From: Rhodothermales bacterium
GTDB taxonomy: Bacteria > Bacteroidota > Rhodothermia > Rhodothermales > Bin80
Assembly: GCA_958296045.1 (NCBI GenBank)
Contig: CATQHT010000003.1
Span: forward strand, 259,246-323,245
DNA length: 64,000 bases
Reading direction: 5' to 3'
Position numbers and translations under genes: made by a program. The first letter of the stretch is position 1; every line of letters starts with the position of its first letter. Below, in pieces: positions 1 through 8,092 of the stretch. Under the pieces are notes generated by a model that saw only the letters and a list, made by a program, of their open reading frames with translations, was not told the DNA's origin and searched no databases.

Positions 1-439
1 CATTGCTCTCCAGGTTAAGACCTCTCAGTTTGGAAAGGTTGCCCAGGCTGGCGGGCACCGTACCCGATATAGCATTCCGTGATAAGTCAAGGAATTCCAG
101 TTTGGAAAGGTTGCCCAACTCGCTGGGAATCGGACCTACAAGGTTATTATTACGTAAAAGAACCCGTTGCAGAGCCTCGGTCCCTCCGTCGTAGTCGATT
201 CCATACCATGTATCCAATTCTGCAGCAGTTGGTACCCTGGTTATATCCCAACCCGTGTTGTCCGTCCAATTGTCGCCGTCAGTAGACTCGTACAAGGCCT
301 TCAGTATGTCGAATACGGTTGATACCGGCTGTGCCGTGGCAGTCTGCACGGACAGTGTGCAGGCCAACCCAGCTAGAATCAGGCACCAACCATGCCTGTG
401 CCAAAGTTGCGATACGACCAAGGTTAGCTTGTCAGTCAT
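1..439 (-). CDS. Secreted leucine-rich-repeat protein (5' part, runs off the window)
   Basis: Reading leftward from ATG at 439, an open frame of 146 codons continues past the window edge. Residues 1-39 form a signal peptide: a basic start, a hydrophobic stretch (CLILAGLACTLSV) and an ATAQP cleavage region. Next comes the cap typical of bacterial LRR proteins (ALYESTDGDNW, then NTGWD), followed by repeats of the form LxxLxLxxNxLxGxIPxxLGNLSKL at about residues 97-146. The protein is therefore exported and probably binds another protein or a polysaccharide on the cell surface. LRR count and C-terminus are not visible, so a sorting signal cannot be judged. The upstream side is occupied by a transposase remnant. 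The fold call is firm; the ligand is unknown. Confidence 0.8.
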   Translation of the reverse strand, partial: MTDKLTLVVSQLWHRHGWCLILAGLACTLSVQTATAQPVSTVFDILKALYESTDGDNWTDNTGWDITRVPTAAELDTWYGIDYDGGTEALQRVLLRNNNLVGPIPSELGNLSKLEFLDLSRNAISGTVPASLGNLSKLRGLNLESN

Positions 440-478
440 GGTAATCACCGTTCAGGTTAGAGCTGGCCAAGGAGCCGA

Positions 479-877
479 TCACCATACGCCAATGAACACC
501 GACAACGCAACATCTGCAGACAGTCCGACGGCGCAGGTGAACAGAAACACAAGGTAGTACAAAAAGCGATAAGAAACAACTACATCGAGCTGAAATGAAT
601 CTGGCACCAAGCGGTCCAGCAGGTTGCGGATCTGCCCGTCAGAGGGAATGCCTTGCATGCCAAACAGCGTCTGGCAGTTGGAACGGCCCACGTCGTCCTG
701 CATCCTCCGCTGAAAAGCAAGAAAGGAGGGCGATTGCAGAAAGAAGCAGGCAAATGCGCTCAACACGGCATCGGCCAGCGTGTAGCGCAGATTGGGCCCC
801 TGACGGTTATCTTCAAATGTACCGGCGGCCGATCGGATGCGTTTCAGCACATCGCGCAGCAGCTTGTTTGGTTTCAT
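479..877 (-). pseudogene. N-terminal fragment of a DDE transposase
   Basis: The first ~100 residues (start MKPNKLLRDVLKRI; motifs LADAVLSAFACFFLQSPSFL, GRSNCQTLFGM and GIPSDGQIRNLLD) match the N-terminal region of DDE transposases of the ISNCY-like group that begin this way. Similarity stops after about residue 98 (SDGQIRNLLDRLVPDSFQ); the rest is an unrelated hydrophobic tail read from flanking DNA, and no catalytic DDE region follows. It is a truncated remnant, probably inactive, sitting just upstream of the LRR gene. I recognise the family by motif memory only, so the exact IS family is uncertain. Confidence 0.65.
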
Positions 878-1235
878 GGGTGCACCTCAGAGTGAAAGAT
901 AAAAGCACCCTATAGCAGAGCATCGCAGGACCGGTATTGCCAGTCCATACACCCATCATACACATATCGTCTGCTGAACAGGCATTCCCGTAAACCCTAC
1001 ATGCACCCAAATTTAGAATCGCTGGAGCAGGCGGCCAGTTACGCGGAAGTGTCACCGTCTCCGAGCTTACCCCGACTTCGTCACTTTTCCAGGCCTCGCG
1101 GCGGTAGGCTGCCCTGACCTGTGCCCCACAAGGCCGGAATCCGGCACGATGTGACCGTTCTGCTGAGTCGGTAAGGCATCTTCACTTTCCACCAGACTCC
1201 ACCCCCTTAGCAATACGGCACCTTCTGCTACGAAC
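878..1235. other. Intergenic stretch with a dispersed repeat
   Basis: No convincing gene lies here between the transposase fragment and the end of coxB. Positions 1071-1113 hold a sequence (core CCTCGCGGCGGTAGG) that recurs at 55527-55570. No clear hairpin terminator for the cox operon was seen below 1236. Confidence 0.5.
1071..1113 (+). repeat. Dispersed ~44-bp intergenic repeat, copy A
   Basis: It shares TTCGTCACT, then TCCAG and CCTCGCGGCGGTAGG in the same order and nearly the same spacing with 55527-55570, in another intergenic region. A weaker match (GAGTCGG) follows in both copies. Origin unknown. Confidence 0.5.
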
Positions 1236-2171
1236 CTAGAAGTCGTAGCGCGCCAAAGCCGCGTCAAACTCCTCCTGCGTGTCATGGACAATCACCGTCC
1301 CGCGCATGCTGAAGTGGCTGCCACCACAGAGCTGCGCGCAGTTGATTTCCATGTCCGGCGCGGCTAATACCTCCGTGATGCCCGCTTCGTACATGCGGTC
1401 CAGAATTCGCGTGGAAAGTCTGCGCCCCTTCTCTGCCAACACACTCCCATCGGCTGCCACGTAGTCCTCCATCGCTATCCAACGATAAGGAGGATACTGA
1501 CGCCGACGACGCTCATCACCAGAAATCGGCATCGTCTTGGTCATCGCCGCGTGAAACTCGCTGGTGGACATCTCGGGCACAAACCACACCGGGATGGTCA
1601 ACCCCGGAATAGCATCCTGCTTTACACGCATGTTGGGCAAACCCAAGCTGTGAATCACGTCCCTCGAGCTTAGCTGAATGATGACCGGCTTGCCCTTGAG
1701 CAGATGCAACTCGTCGGGCACAATGATGTCATCCTCTCCCCGCGGATCGCCCGGGTCCAAAGCGAGTGGCTTGTCCAACGTGGTCCGGCCGAATTCACCG
1801 TCCGCACCCGGATACACGATGTTCCAGGCAAACTGCTCGGCTATCACGTTGATGACCGTGGACTCGCTCTCGGCAGGAAAATCGTTCTTGATCTCGGCCC
1901 AGATCGGAAAGGCGAAACCCACCAGAAGCACCCCTTCCGCCACCACGACACCGCCCTCAATCCAAGAAGACCACTTGCTCTTGATGCCATGGTAGTTGGC
2001 CACTTTCTGGCGCTTCGCGCTGTAGCGCCAGATCGTGTATAGGAAGAACGGGGCCCAAAACAACAAGAGCAACAGCATGAGCCAATGCACCCAGCTCATC
2101 ATCGCATCGATGGGTGCACCATGGCCCGATGCATCCAGCGGCATACCCATCAGCTTGCTTAAATCAAACAT
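1236..2171 (-). CDS. coxB: Cytochrome c oxidase subunit II
   Basis: CuA-bearing subunit that accepts electrons from cytochrome c and passes them to subunit I; about 311 residues. Two N-terminal membrane helices (about 25-50 and 70-95) precede a periplasmic cupredoxin domain. CuA ligands are visible: His in VIHSLGLP, then CAQLCGGSHFSM (Cys278, Cys282, His286, Met289). The usual CAEL Glu is Gln, tolerable because that ligand is a backbone carbonyl. Unusually, about 50 residues (about 222-273, RRRRQYPPYR to EVLAAP) are inserted between the two halves of the CuA site. There is no C-terminal cytochrome c domain, unlike caa3-type subunit II. ATG at 2171 is preceded by AAGGA; an in-frame TTG lies one codon upstream. 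Last gene of the cox operon. Confidence 0.93.
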   Translation of the reverse strand: MFDLSKLMGMPLDASGHGAPIDAMMSWVHWLMLLLLLFWAPFFLYTIWRYSAKRQKVANYHGIKSKWSSWIEGGVVVAEGVLLVGFAFPIWAEIKNDFPAESESTVINVIAEQFAWNIVYPGADGEFGRTTLDKPLALDPGDPRGEDDIIVPDELHLLKGKPVIIQLSSRDVIHSLGLPNMRVKQDAIPGLTIPVWFVPEMSTSEFHAAMTKTMPISGDERRRRQYPPYRWIAMEDYVAADGSVLAEKGRRLSTRILDRMYEAGITEVLAAPDMEINCAQLCGGSHFSMRGTVIVHDTQEEFDAALARYDF

Positions 2172-2210
2172 CAATCATTCCTTCTAGACCGAATTTCGCG
2201 GCAATTCGTG

Positions 2211-2468
2211 TCACCGCGCCTTGACCTCCATGTCTCCCGCTGCCAGCTCCTTGCTGCGCCGCGCTGCGCGAACAAAGAATGCCCCAACGCCAACGCCGAC
2301 GAAGCAGATCATAGAAAAGAGCGCCGCCATCGACAAGACCAGCGCTCTCACTGTAGGACCATTCGCTCCACCAGTGCCCAAGCAATGCTCACAAGCCCAA
2401 GCCGCTGGCGTCGGCGCCACCACCAGCACAAGCAGCACCAGCCCAGTCGTTACGAGTAATGTCTTCAT
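2211..2468 (-). CDS. Small membrane protein of the cox operon with CEHC motif
   Basis: 85 residues. A hydrophobic N-terminus ends at AWACEHC, so it is a signal peptide or first helix followed by a CxxC-type motif with an intervening His (CEHCLG, about residues 26-31). A second helix lies at about 43-67, followed by a basic, charged tail. It sits between a 70-residue membrane protein and coxB, all in one direction with short gaps, so it is very likely co-transcribed. The CEHC motif just outside the membrane could bind copper or heme or be redox active, which would suit a role in CuA or oxidase assembly, but this is inference. I do not recognise the family. Confidence 0.7.
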   Translation of the reverse strand: MKTLLVTTGLVLLVLVVAPTPAAWACEHCLGTGGANGPTVRALVLSMAALFSMICFVGVGVGAFFVRAARRSKELAAGDMEVKAR

Positions 2469-2487
2469 ACGTGCGTCTCCCTGTCTG

Positions 2488-2700
2488 TTAGTAAATGCCT
2501 GCAGCCTTCATCTTCCGTACAAACCTCACGCCATACCAGACCAGCCCGATACCAGCGCACAACCCAAGAAGCCCGAACGCCACCATGAATGCTCCACCAT
2601 CCACTATGCCGCGAATTATGGCCCAGATGCCGAAGTACAAGACAGCCAGCGTCGCAGCGCTAATGAATACGATATGGACCGTCTTAAGCGACACCGGCAC
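2488..2700 (-). CDS. Small two-helix membrane protein of the cox operon
   Basis: 70 residues with two predicted membrane helices (about 8-30 and 37-60) and a basic C-terminal tail (RFVRKMKAAG). Its start overlaps the end of the subunit IV gene by 17 bases, suggesting translational coupling. Size and location resemble the small accessory subunits or assembly factors found in bacterial oxidase operons. No motif identifies it. Confidence 0.7.
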   Translation of the reverse strand: MPVSLKTVHIVFISAATLAVLYFGIWAIIRGIVDGGAFMVAFGLLGLCAGIGLVWYGVRFVRKMKAAGIY

Positions 2701-3019
2701 CCATAAGCATTACGGCGACCTCCGCCTGGTCCAACAGCGACGAAATGAACAGCGCAAACATGCCGACAAGAAAGGCCGCCGCCAACACCAGCACCCAGTA
2801 TATGACCTGTCGTTCGCTGATCAGATGCATGAAGTACAACGCCACAAGCGAGGCCTTGATGATGGCGATAAAGAGCGCCACAGCAAGGGCAGGCGCAAGC
2901 GACATATCCAAATAAGACACCAGGACGGTCACCAAGGTCAGGACGAGCAGCGCTCCAAACACCATCAGGTAAACCCTGACGTGCCTCTTGACCTCCTGCA
3001 CGGTCATCTCTGCGGCCAT
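2684..3019 (-). CDS. Cytochrome c oxidase subunit IV (prokaryotic type)
   Basis: 111 residues with three membrane helices, the last two joined by a short loop, and the family pattern KASLVALYFMHL. This matches the small fourth subunit of bacterial caa3/aa3 oxidases (COX4_pro family), which stabilises the complex. The gene starts one base after the end of coxC and overlaps the next gene by 17 bases, consistent with one transcript. Confidence 0.88.
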   Translation of the reverse strand: MAAEMTVQEVKRHVRVYLMVFGALLVLTLVTVLVSYLDMSLAPALAVALFIAIIKASLVALYFMHLISERQVIYWVLVLAAAFLVGMFALFISSLLDQAEVAVMLMGAGVA

Positions 3020-3020
3020 A

Positions 3021-3659
3021 TCAAATAAGATAAATCATCGGAAACAGGAATATCCAGACCAGGTCCACGAAATGCCAATATAGGCCAGCTACCTCAATCC
3101 GGTTGGTAAAGTGGGCCTTGGCGCGCACGCTGCCCTGGGTCCACATCTTGGCCCCTGGACCCCAGAAATACGCGTTCACTAGAATACCCCCTGTCACATG
3201 CACGGCGTGAAGACCCGTTAGGACGAAATAAATCCCGAGAAAGTTACTCGTCTCTGGAGCCACGCCGTGGCTGAACTTGTCGCCGTACTCAAAGGCTTTA
3301 ACAACCAGAAAGCCCAGAGCTAACAGGATGGTCAGGCCCATCTGCAGCCGGAACTGCTTGAAGTTGTTCATCTTGAGCGCCGCCCAAGAGAGCACCATCG
3401 TCACACTGGACGCAATAAGGATTACCGTGTTCAGCGTGGCAAGCGGGACACTGAGTATTTGGTCCGCGCGCGTGGCCATCACATGCGTGTCGAACGTTTC
3501 CATCCCCGGCCATGCGTCAGCACCCATGCGCAAGAACACGTAAGCCGCGAAGAGCCCGCCGAACAGCATGACCTCCGACGCCAGAAACAGCCAGATACCC
3601 AGCTTAGCGTTGTTGACGCCCGTGTCTGGCCGCGGTGTTACCTCGTAAGGAATCTGCAT
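3021..3659 (-). CDS. coxC: Cytochrome c oxidase subunit III
   Basis: 212 residues, the short bacterial form with five membrane helices rather than seven. Family features include KLGIWLFLASEVMLFGGLFAAY near the N-terminus (read in two parts: KLGIWLFLASEVM and LFGGLFAAY), TGLHAVHVTGG in the middle and YWHFVDLVWIFLFP at the C-terminus. It binds subunit I and supports proton uptake and stability of the complex. The gene begins 10 bases after coxA ends. Confidence 0.95.
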   Translation of the reverse strand: MQIPYEVTPRPDTGVNNAKLGIWLFLASEVMLFGGLFAAYVFLRMGADAWPGMETFDTHVMATRADQILSVPLATLNTVILIASSVTMVLSWAALKMNNFKQFRLQMGLTILLALGFLVVKAFEYGDKFSHGVAPETSNFLGIYFVLTGLHAVHVTGGILVNAYFWGPGAKMWTQGSVRAKAHFTNRIEVAGLYWHFVDLVWIFLFPMIYLI

Positions 3660-3669
3660 CTCTTTGGCG

Positions 3670-5436
3670 CTACGCTACTACCTCTATGGTGGCTTCTGAC
3701 GGGCCATCATCTTGCGGCGCCATATCCTGCGAGAGGAACGGCACACCACTGCCCGGCACACTGTACTCATACGGGTCGCGATACACGTGCGGCACCGTCT
3801 CAAAATTGCCGTGCGCCACAGGCGTCAGTGGGGTCGCAGACCAGTCCAGCGTCGTGGCATCCCAGTAATTCGCCTTCTTGACGTTGCGATCCTTCCGCAA
3901 GGACATGATCAGGTTAACGATGAACGGAACCTGGAACACGAATAGCGCAGCCGCAGCTATGGACATAAACATGTTGTACTCCAACACCGGCTCCGAGAAG
4001 CTGTACGCGAGGCCACCGTCGAAGAGACGCCTGGAAACGCCCGCCAATCCCTGAATCAGCATCGGGAAAAAGATGCAGTTCATCGAGATGATCGTACCCC
4101 AGAAGTGCACCTTACCCAGCGTATCATTCAGCGTGCGCCCCGTCATCTTGGGGAACCAGTAGTAGATTCCCGCGAACAGGGCCAAGATGGTGCCGGGCGC
4201 AACAACATAGTGGAAATGCCCGATCACGTAATACGTGTCGTGGAGCGGAATATCCGTCGGGGCAAGACCCAGGGGCAGCCCGGTGAGCCCACCAATGCCA
4301 AACATGGGCAAAAAGCCCAACGCAAACAACATCGGCACCGTAAACCGAATCGATCCGCCCCGAAGTGTGATGATCAGGGCCGACAGGATGATTACCGACG
4401 GGATGGAAATAATCATCGTCGTTACCTGGAAAAAGGCACTGATGGCAGTTCCCATCCCGGTGATGAACATGTGGTGCGCCCACACGATAAAGGACATGAT
4501 GCCCAGGAATATCAGCGAGTAAACCATCAGCCGAAAGCCCCAGAGCGGCTTGCGCGTGTTGTTGGCCAACACCTCCGCCACGATCCCCATGGCCGGAAGA
4601 ATCAGCACATACACCTCAGGGTGCGCTAAGAACCAGAACAAGTGCTGCCATAGCAGCGGACTTCCCCCTCCAGACACATCCAGCGGCCCATCCGCCGTGA
4701 CCAGACCACTGGGTAAGAAAAAGCTGGTATCCAACAGCCGGTCGGCGAGCTGCAGAAAGCCCGCAGCCTCCAATGGCGGAAAAGCCAACAGCAGCAGAAA
4801 TGCCGTCACGAACTGCGCCCAAACAAAGAACGGCATCCGAAAATAGGTCATACCCTCGGTGCGCAGCTGAACGATCGTGGTGATGAAGTTGATGGCACCA
4901 AGCAAAGACGAAGTGATGAGCAGCACCATACCCCACAGCCACATGGTCTGCCCCATCGTTTCAATGTCCGCCAGCGGCGGATACGATGTCCATCCCGCCT
5001 TGGCCGCCCCCTGGGGTACAAAGAAGCTGGCCAACATCACCACGCCACCCCAGAAAAAGAAGTGGTAGCTCGCCATATTCAGGCGCGGAAACGCCATATC
5101 TATCGCGCCTATCTGCAGCGGCACCACATAGTTACCAAAGGCACCGACCGCAAGCGGCACAATGCCCAGAAACACCATGATGGTGCCGTGCATCGCGCCA
5201 AATTGGTTGTACATCTCCGGCGTAAGCGCACCCAAAAATGGAATCTCCACGCCCGGCGATGCAAGCTGCCAGCGCATCAGCAGCATGAGGATGAAGCCAA
5301 AAAGCAAAAATGCCAGCGCGGTTATCCCGTACTGAATTCCAATGACCTTGTGGTCGGTGGAAAACCAATACGTGCGCCAGAATCCTGCCTTGTGCTCCGC
5401 GTGCGCCTCATGCGGCGCTGCGTGATGGTCTGCCAT
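3670..5436 (-). CDS. coxA: Cytochrome c oxidase subunit I
   Basis: 588 residues, about 12 membrane helices. It is the catalytic heme-copper subunit that reduces oxygen to water and pumps protons. Ligands are in place: His83 (AMHGTIM) for the low-spin heme, HPEVY at 272-276 (CuB His, the proton-channel Glu and the Tyr that cross-links to the His), AHHMFITGMG for the two other CuB His, and HDTYYVIGHFHYV for the heme ligands. Glu in HPEVY marks an A-type, D-channel-containing oxidase. The N-terminus is His-rich (MADHHAAPHEAHAEHK), which could bind metal. Follows the lipoprotein gene by 73 bases. Confidence 0.97.
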   Translation of the reverse strand: MADHHAAPHEAHAEHKAGFWRTYWFSTDHKVIGIQYGITALAFLLFGFILMLLMRWQLASPGVEIPFLGALTPEMYNQFGAMHGTIMVFLGIVPLAVGAFGNYVVPLQIGAIDMAFPRLNMASYHFFFWGGVVMLASFFVPQGAAKAGWTSYPPLADIETMGQTMWLWGMVLLITSSLLGAINFITTIVQLRTEGMTYFRMPFFVWAQFVTAFLLLLAFPPLEAAGFLQLADRLLDTSFFLPSGLVTADGPLDVSGGGSPLLWQHLFWFLAHPEVYVLILPAMGIVAEVLANNTRKPLWGFRLMVYSLIFLGIMSFIVWAHHMFITGMGTAISAFFQVTTMIISIPSVIILSALIITLRGGSIRFTVPMLFALGFLPMFGIGGLTGLPLGLAPTDIPLHDTYYVIGHFHYVVAPGTILALFAGIYYWFPKMTGRTLNDTLGKVHFWGTIISMNCIFFPMLIQGLAGVSRRLFDGGLAYSFSEPVLEYNMFMSIAAAALFVFQVPFIVNLIMSLRKDRNVKKANYWDATTLDWSATPLTPVAHGNFETVPHVYRDPYEYSVPGSGVPFLSQDMAPQDDGPSEATIEVVA

Positions 5437-5509
5437 CGCTACTTCTTGTCTGAATCAATTCTTGGCACAAGGCGCATCCAGTGCCATATGCCCCAGGCGG
5501 CGCCCAACG

Positions 5510-6283
5510 TCAGCTAGATTCGGCTGAATAGCCAAAATCTGTCGCCGCAGTCTGTCCATCCTCGACGGTCACTTCCGCCTCCTGCGTGCCAAACTGCTCA
5601 TGCCAAACGCCCACCGTGTATGTGCCTGCGGGGAGCCCACTGATGGTGAAAGATCCGTCCGAGGCGCTAGCGGCAAAATACGGATGATCCATCACACCTA
5701 CATAGGCCTGCATCCAGACATGCACGTCGCACTTGACAGAAATCATCACCTCAGGCACCCGGAAGGTTTTCTCGAGAAAATCCCCCTGGCCAGGCGTAGA
5801 TTCATTGAAGGACCTGTTGGCTTCCGGGAACGGGTGGACGTTGTGCTGGAAAGGATCGCTGTTGGTGATCCGCAACGTTTGACCGGCCTGCATCCCGAAC
5901 ACGCGCGGGGTATACATGCAGCCGACCTGATCTAGGACCACCGCGTCAGACGGCGTGGCGTATGAATAGCCGTCGGGCAGCCCAGCCACAACGTAGACAA
6001 AGGCATTCTGTACCGCACCTTCGTTGACGAGTGCATCTTCCGACATTGGGGTATCATCGTGCTGGTCCATGCATTCGGGCTTCATCCGTACCGGTGTACG
6101 CGCCGGAGCTTCACCACTGTATGAAATTATCCCTGAGATGGACGCTGTTCCCATGGGGGTGGAGGCCGTTTCCGCTGCCGATTCCGCCGGACTGGCGTCT
6201 TCCGTGGTTCCTGCGCTGTCGCCACCGCCACCACAGGCGGTAAGGAACAGCGTTGCGACAAAAGCCAATGCAAAAAAACGCAT
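5510..6283 (-). CDS. Lipoprotein with cupredoxin-like and carboxypeptidase-regulatory-like domains
   Basis: 257 residues from ATG at 6283, chosen because it places a lipoprotein signal at the N-terminus (MRFFALAFVATLFLTAC, lipobox LTAC); an upstream in-frame start at 6346 would bury it. After a low-complexity Ala/Ser/Glu linker comes a domain with MKPECMDQH, a cupredoxin-like stretch (NSDPFQHNVHPF, then VKCDVHVWMQAYVGVMDHPYF: His, Cys, His, Met in the right order for a type 1 copper or CuA-like site), and a C-terminal beta-sandwich (FTISGLPAGTYTVGVWHEQ) of the regulatory type. It is first in the cox operon, so it may carry electrons or copper to the oxidase from the outer face of the membrane. 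Function is inferred. Confidence 0.8.
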   Translation of the reverse strand: MRFFALAFVATLFLTACGGGGDSAGTTEDASPAESAAETASTPMGTASISGIISYSGEAPARTPVRMKPECMDQHDDTPMSEDALVNEGAVQNAFVYVVAGLPDGYSYATPSDAVVLDQVGCMYTPRVFGMQAGQTLRITNSDPFQHNVHPFPEANRSFNESTPGQGDFLEKTFRVPEVMISVKCDVHVWMQAYVGVMDHPYFAASASDGSFTISGLPAGTYTVGVWHEQFGTQEAEVTVEDGQTAATDFGYSAESS

Positions 6284-6346
6284 AGTTTTCGGGGTCTGGG
6301 TGAAGTGCGATTCAACGCGCTCACATGGCGCAATGGTGCACCGCAA

Positions 6347-6374
6347 ATTATTGGGGATGCCGCCAAACAGTCAA
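6347..6374 (-). promoter_or_regulatory. Sigma70-like promoter for the cox operon
   Basis: On the minus strand TTGACT, 16 bases, AATAAT. It lies about 65 bases upstream of the lipoprotein ATG at 6283 in the gap between divergent genes. Five of six consensus bases match in each box. Inferred from sequence only. Confidence 0.5.
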
Positions 6375-6419
6375 TAGCTGCGTGCGCCATTCTCACAGTC
6401 TTTATAAACGCCCTTAGCC

Positions 6420-6779
6420 ATGACGTGGGTCTGGAAGCTCTACGAAGGACATATCCGCAAGACCCTTCTGGCCAAGGGCAACGCTGAGCCCTCGGAAGCG
6501 GAGCTGGAGCGCGCCTTTGTGCGCTCCATGGGCCGATCGTTTGTCACCATCCTGGTGCAGGTACCAATTCCGAACTCCGTCCGATTCAAGGGGCTGGCGC
6601 GCGGCAGCGTGCTGGAGATGACCGACCTGCTCAATGACCCCATGGGCTATCTGCTCGAACACTACGGCGGGGGCAAATTTAAGCTTAATTTCCATGAGGG
6701 GTGGCACTTCGTATCCACGAAGAATTTCAAGCCAGAGGGCTCGCCCCTGTGGAAAGACCTGCCGGAAATTCCCTTCTAG
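6420..6779 (+). CDS. Conserved hypothetical protein, 119 residues
   Basis: Transcribed divergently from the cox operon. The protein is soluble, without a signal peptide. It has an amphipathic helical N-terminal half (KLYEGHIRKTLLAKG, then SEAELERAFVRSMGRSF), a beta-rich middle (VTILVQVPIPNSVRF) and a conserved-looking tail (GGGKFKLNFHEGWHFVSTKN, PLWKDLPEIPF). No family was recognised. The reading frame has no internal rare features and its coding bias looks like that of neighbouring genes. No strong ribosome-binding site precedes the ATG. Confidence 0.6.
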   Translation: MTWVWKLYEGHIRKTLLAKGNAEPSEAELERAFVRSMGRSFVTILVQVPIPNSVRFKGLARGSVLEMTDLLNDPMGYLLEHYGGGKFKLNFHEGWHFVSTKNFKPEGSPLWKDLPEIPF

Positions 6780-7033
6780 TATTGTCACCCGGGCTACCCA
6801 ACAGCATCCGACGCGAGCCATGGGAAGCTGCATGGCGTAGTCTTCACGATGCTTGGACAGGTCAGGTAGCGGGAGCTGGCCTGCGTGGCGGCATACTTTC
6901 TGGTGCATTTACCGGCTCCCAGGCTGGCACAGCCTCCAAGCGCGCTGCTGGAGCTGTTCGCCTCCAGCCTTCTGGCCGCGACGAAGCGTCCCCAGGAGCG
7001 ACTACGAAGCGTGAACCGATCCATAAAGCCGTA
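6780..7033. other. Intergenic stretch left of the IS256-like insertion
   Basis: No gene is supported. With the element and one target copy removed, this joins 9706-9801 to give an intergenic region of about 350 bases between the 119- and 201-residue genes. Confidence 0.4.
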
Positions 7034-7041
7034 GCGCAGGA
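7034..7041 (+). repeat. Target duplication of the IS256-like element, left
   Basis: GCGCAGGA, identical to 9706-9713 on the far side. Confidence 0.9.
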
Positions 7042-7120
7042 GGCATTGCGCCATGTGTAGTTGGGTTTCGGTGATTGCTGTGGGGGTGGCCGATATTCTC
7101 CACCCTTACTTTTCGTTCAT

Positions 7121-8092
7121 ATGAACCCGTCCCAGCCTGTCTTGGGGAGCATTGAGGCTCCTGTAGATGCCCAGATCACTCCCGTGGATGACTCGCGTAG
7201 GCTTCTGATGAAGCTCTGCACCAACATGCTGCAACAACTGACGGCCGACTGGCCGATAGCCCCAGTGCAGCAGCCCCCTGTACCACCGCCCGTAGAAGCC
7301 CGAGCTAATGAGACGGCCGAGGACGCAGAGCCAGATGCTGCACCGTTGAAGGAAGCATGGCAGCTGTTGGATTCTCGCAGTCTGGACGGCGACCCGATCG
7401 TGGCGTTTTGGCTACATGGGCTGTGCCCTCGCGGTGTGAACATCGTGCTTGGTGTAGGTCTGACCCTAACGGGCTACCGGCGCATGCTCGGCCTCATAGA
7501 GTGCTACCCTGAAAACGTTTCAGCGCTTGTATCCTTCGTGCGGTCGCTGTCGGACCGTGGTTTATCAGCCGCTAACGGACTGCTCTGTGTACTGCCCAGC
7601 GGTACCGGGCTTCAATCGGCAGTGCAGGAGGTGTTTGGCCCCAAGGTCGTGATACAGCGCTGTCTCAATACGCTGTTGGATCACGTCACCTGTGGTCTTC
7701 CAGAAGATCTTATTCCCGTGTATCGCCATCGTCTCCGGCAGGCATGGAATGCGTATGATGCCTTGGAAGCTGAACGCGTTCTCACTCATATTCACCAGGA
7801 TTTGGTGCGCGTCAATCGTTCCGCAGCGAAGGCGTTAGCGGAGGGTCTGGAGCAATCGCTGACGGTTCAACGCACCGGTATGCTGCTTAGACTCGACCGG
7901 GGACTGCGTGTGATGCACTTTATGAATGCCATTGGTCGTCGCTTGCAGGCCCCTGCCAGCGCGGTCTTTCAGCGACGCGAACGGATGGCTTTGGCCCTGT
8001 TGGAGCACGAAGCGCAGCTGCGCCGTGTGGCCCATGCGGCCTATCTCCCTCAACTCCGTAAGACGTTGTTCAACCTTACCCCTGTCCGATGA
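7121..8092 (+). CDS. Catalytically dead transposase paralogue carried by the IS256-like element
   Basis: 323 residues from ATG at 7121; a TTG at 7061 lies inside the terminal repeat and is unlikely. From about residue 90 it aligns colinearly with the downstream transposase (FWLHGL with LLLDGK; GLQSAVQEVFGPKVVIQRC with GLRSGVRKVFGDAAAYQRC; RSAAKALAEGLEQSLTVQR with PKAARSLEEGLDDTLTLHR). All three catalytic acids are replaced: Asp178 by His99, Asp238 by Pro159, Glu350 by Asn269. The first ~90 residues are Pro/Ala/Glu-rich and unlike the transposase N-terminus. The frame is intact, and its stop overlaps the transposase start (ATGA), so the two are probably translated together. It may regulate or scaffold transposition; that is inference. 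Confidence 0.8.
   Translation: MNPSQPVLGSIEAPVDAQITPVDDSRRLLMKLCTNMLQQLTADWPIAPVQQPPVPPPVEARANETAEDAEPDAAPLKEAWQLLDSRSLDGDPIVAFWLHGLCPRGVNIVLGVGLTLTGYRRMLGLIECYPENVSALVSFVRSLSDRGLSAANGLLCVLPSGTGLQSAVQEVFGPKVVIQRCLNTLLDHVTCGLPEDLIPVYRHRLRQAWNAYDALEAERVLTHIHQDLVRVNRSAAKALAEGLEQSLTVQRTGMLLRLDRGLRVMHFMNAIGRRLQAPASAVFQRRERMALALLEHEAQLRRVAHAAYLPQLRKTLFNLTPVR

Noticed and set aside
813-1291. Minus-strand frames between the transposase fragment and coxB
   Set aside because: No protein-like composition, no ribosome-binding site, and partly overlap coxB.
4105-5517. Long plus-strand frames opposite coxA
   Set aside because: They are antisense to strongly conserved coxA codons and resemble no protein.
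6414-6908. Minus-strand frame of 164 codons opposite the 119-residue gene
   Set aside because: Composition is that of a reverse-strand shadow and extends past the gene without a plausible start.
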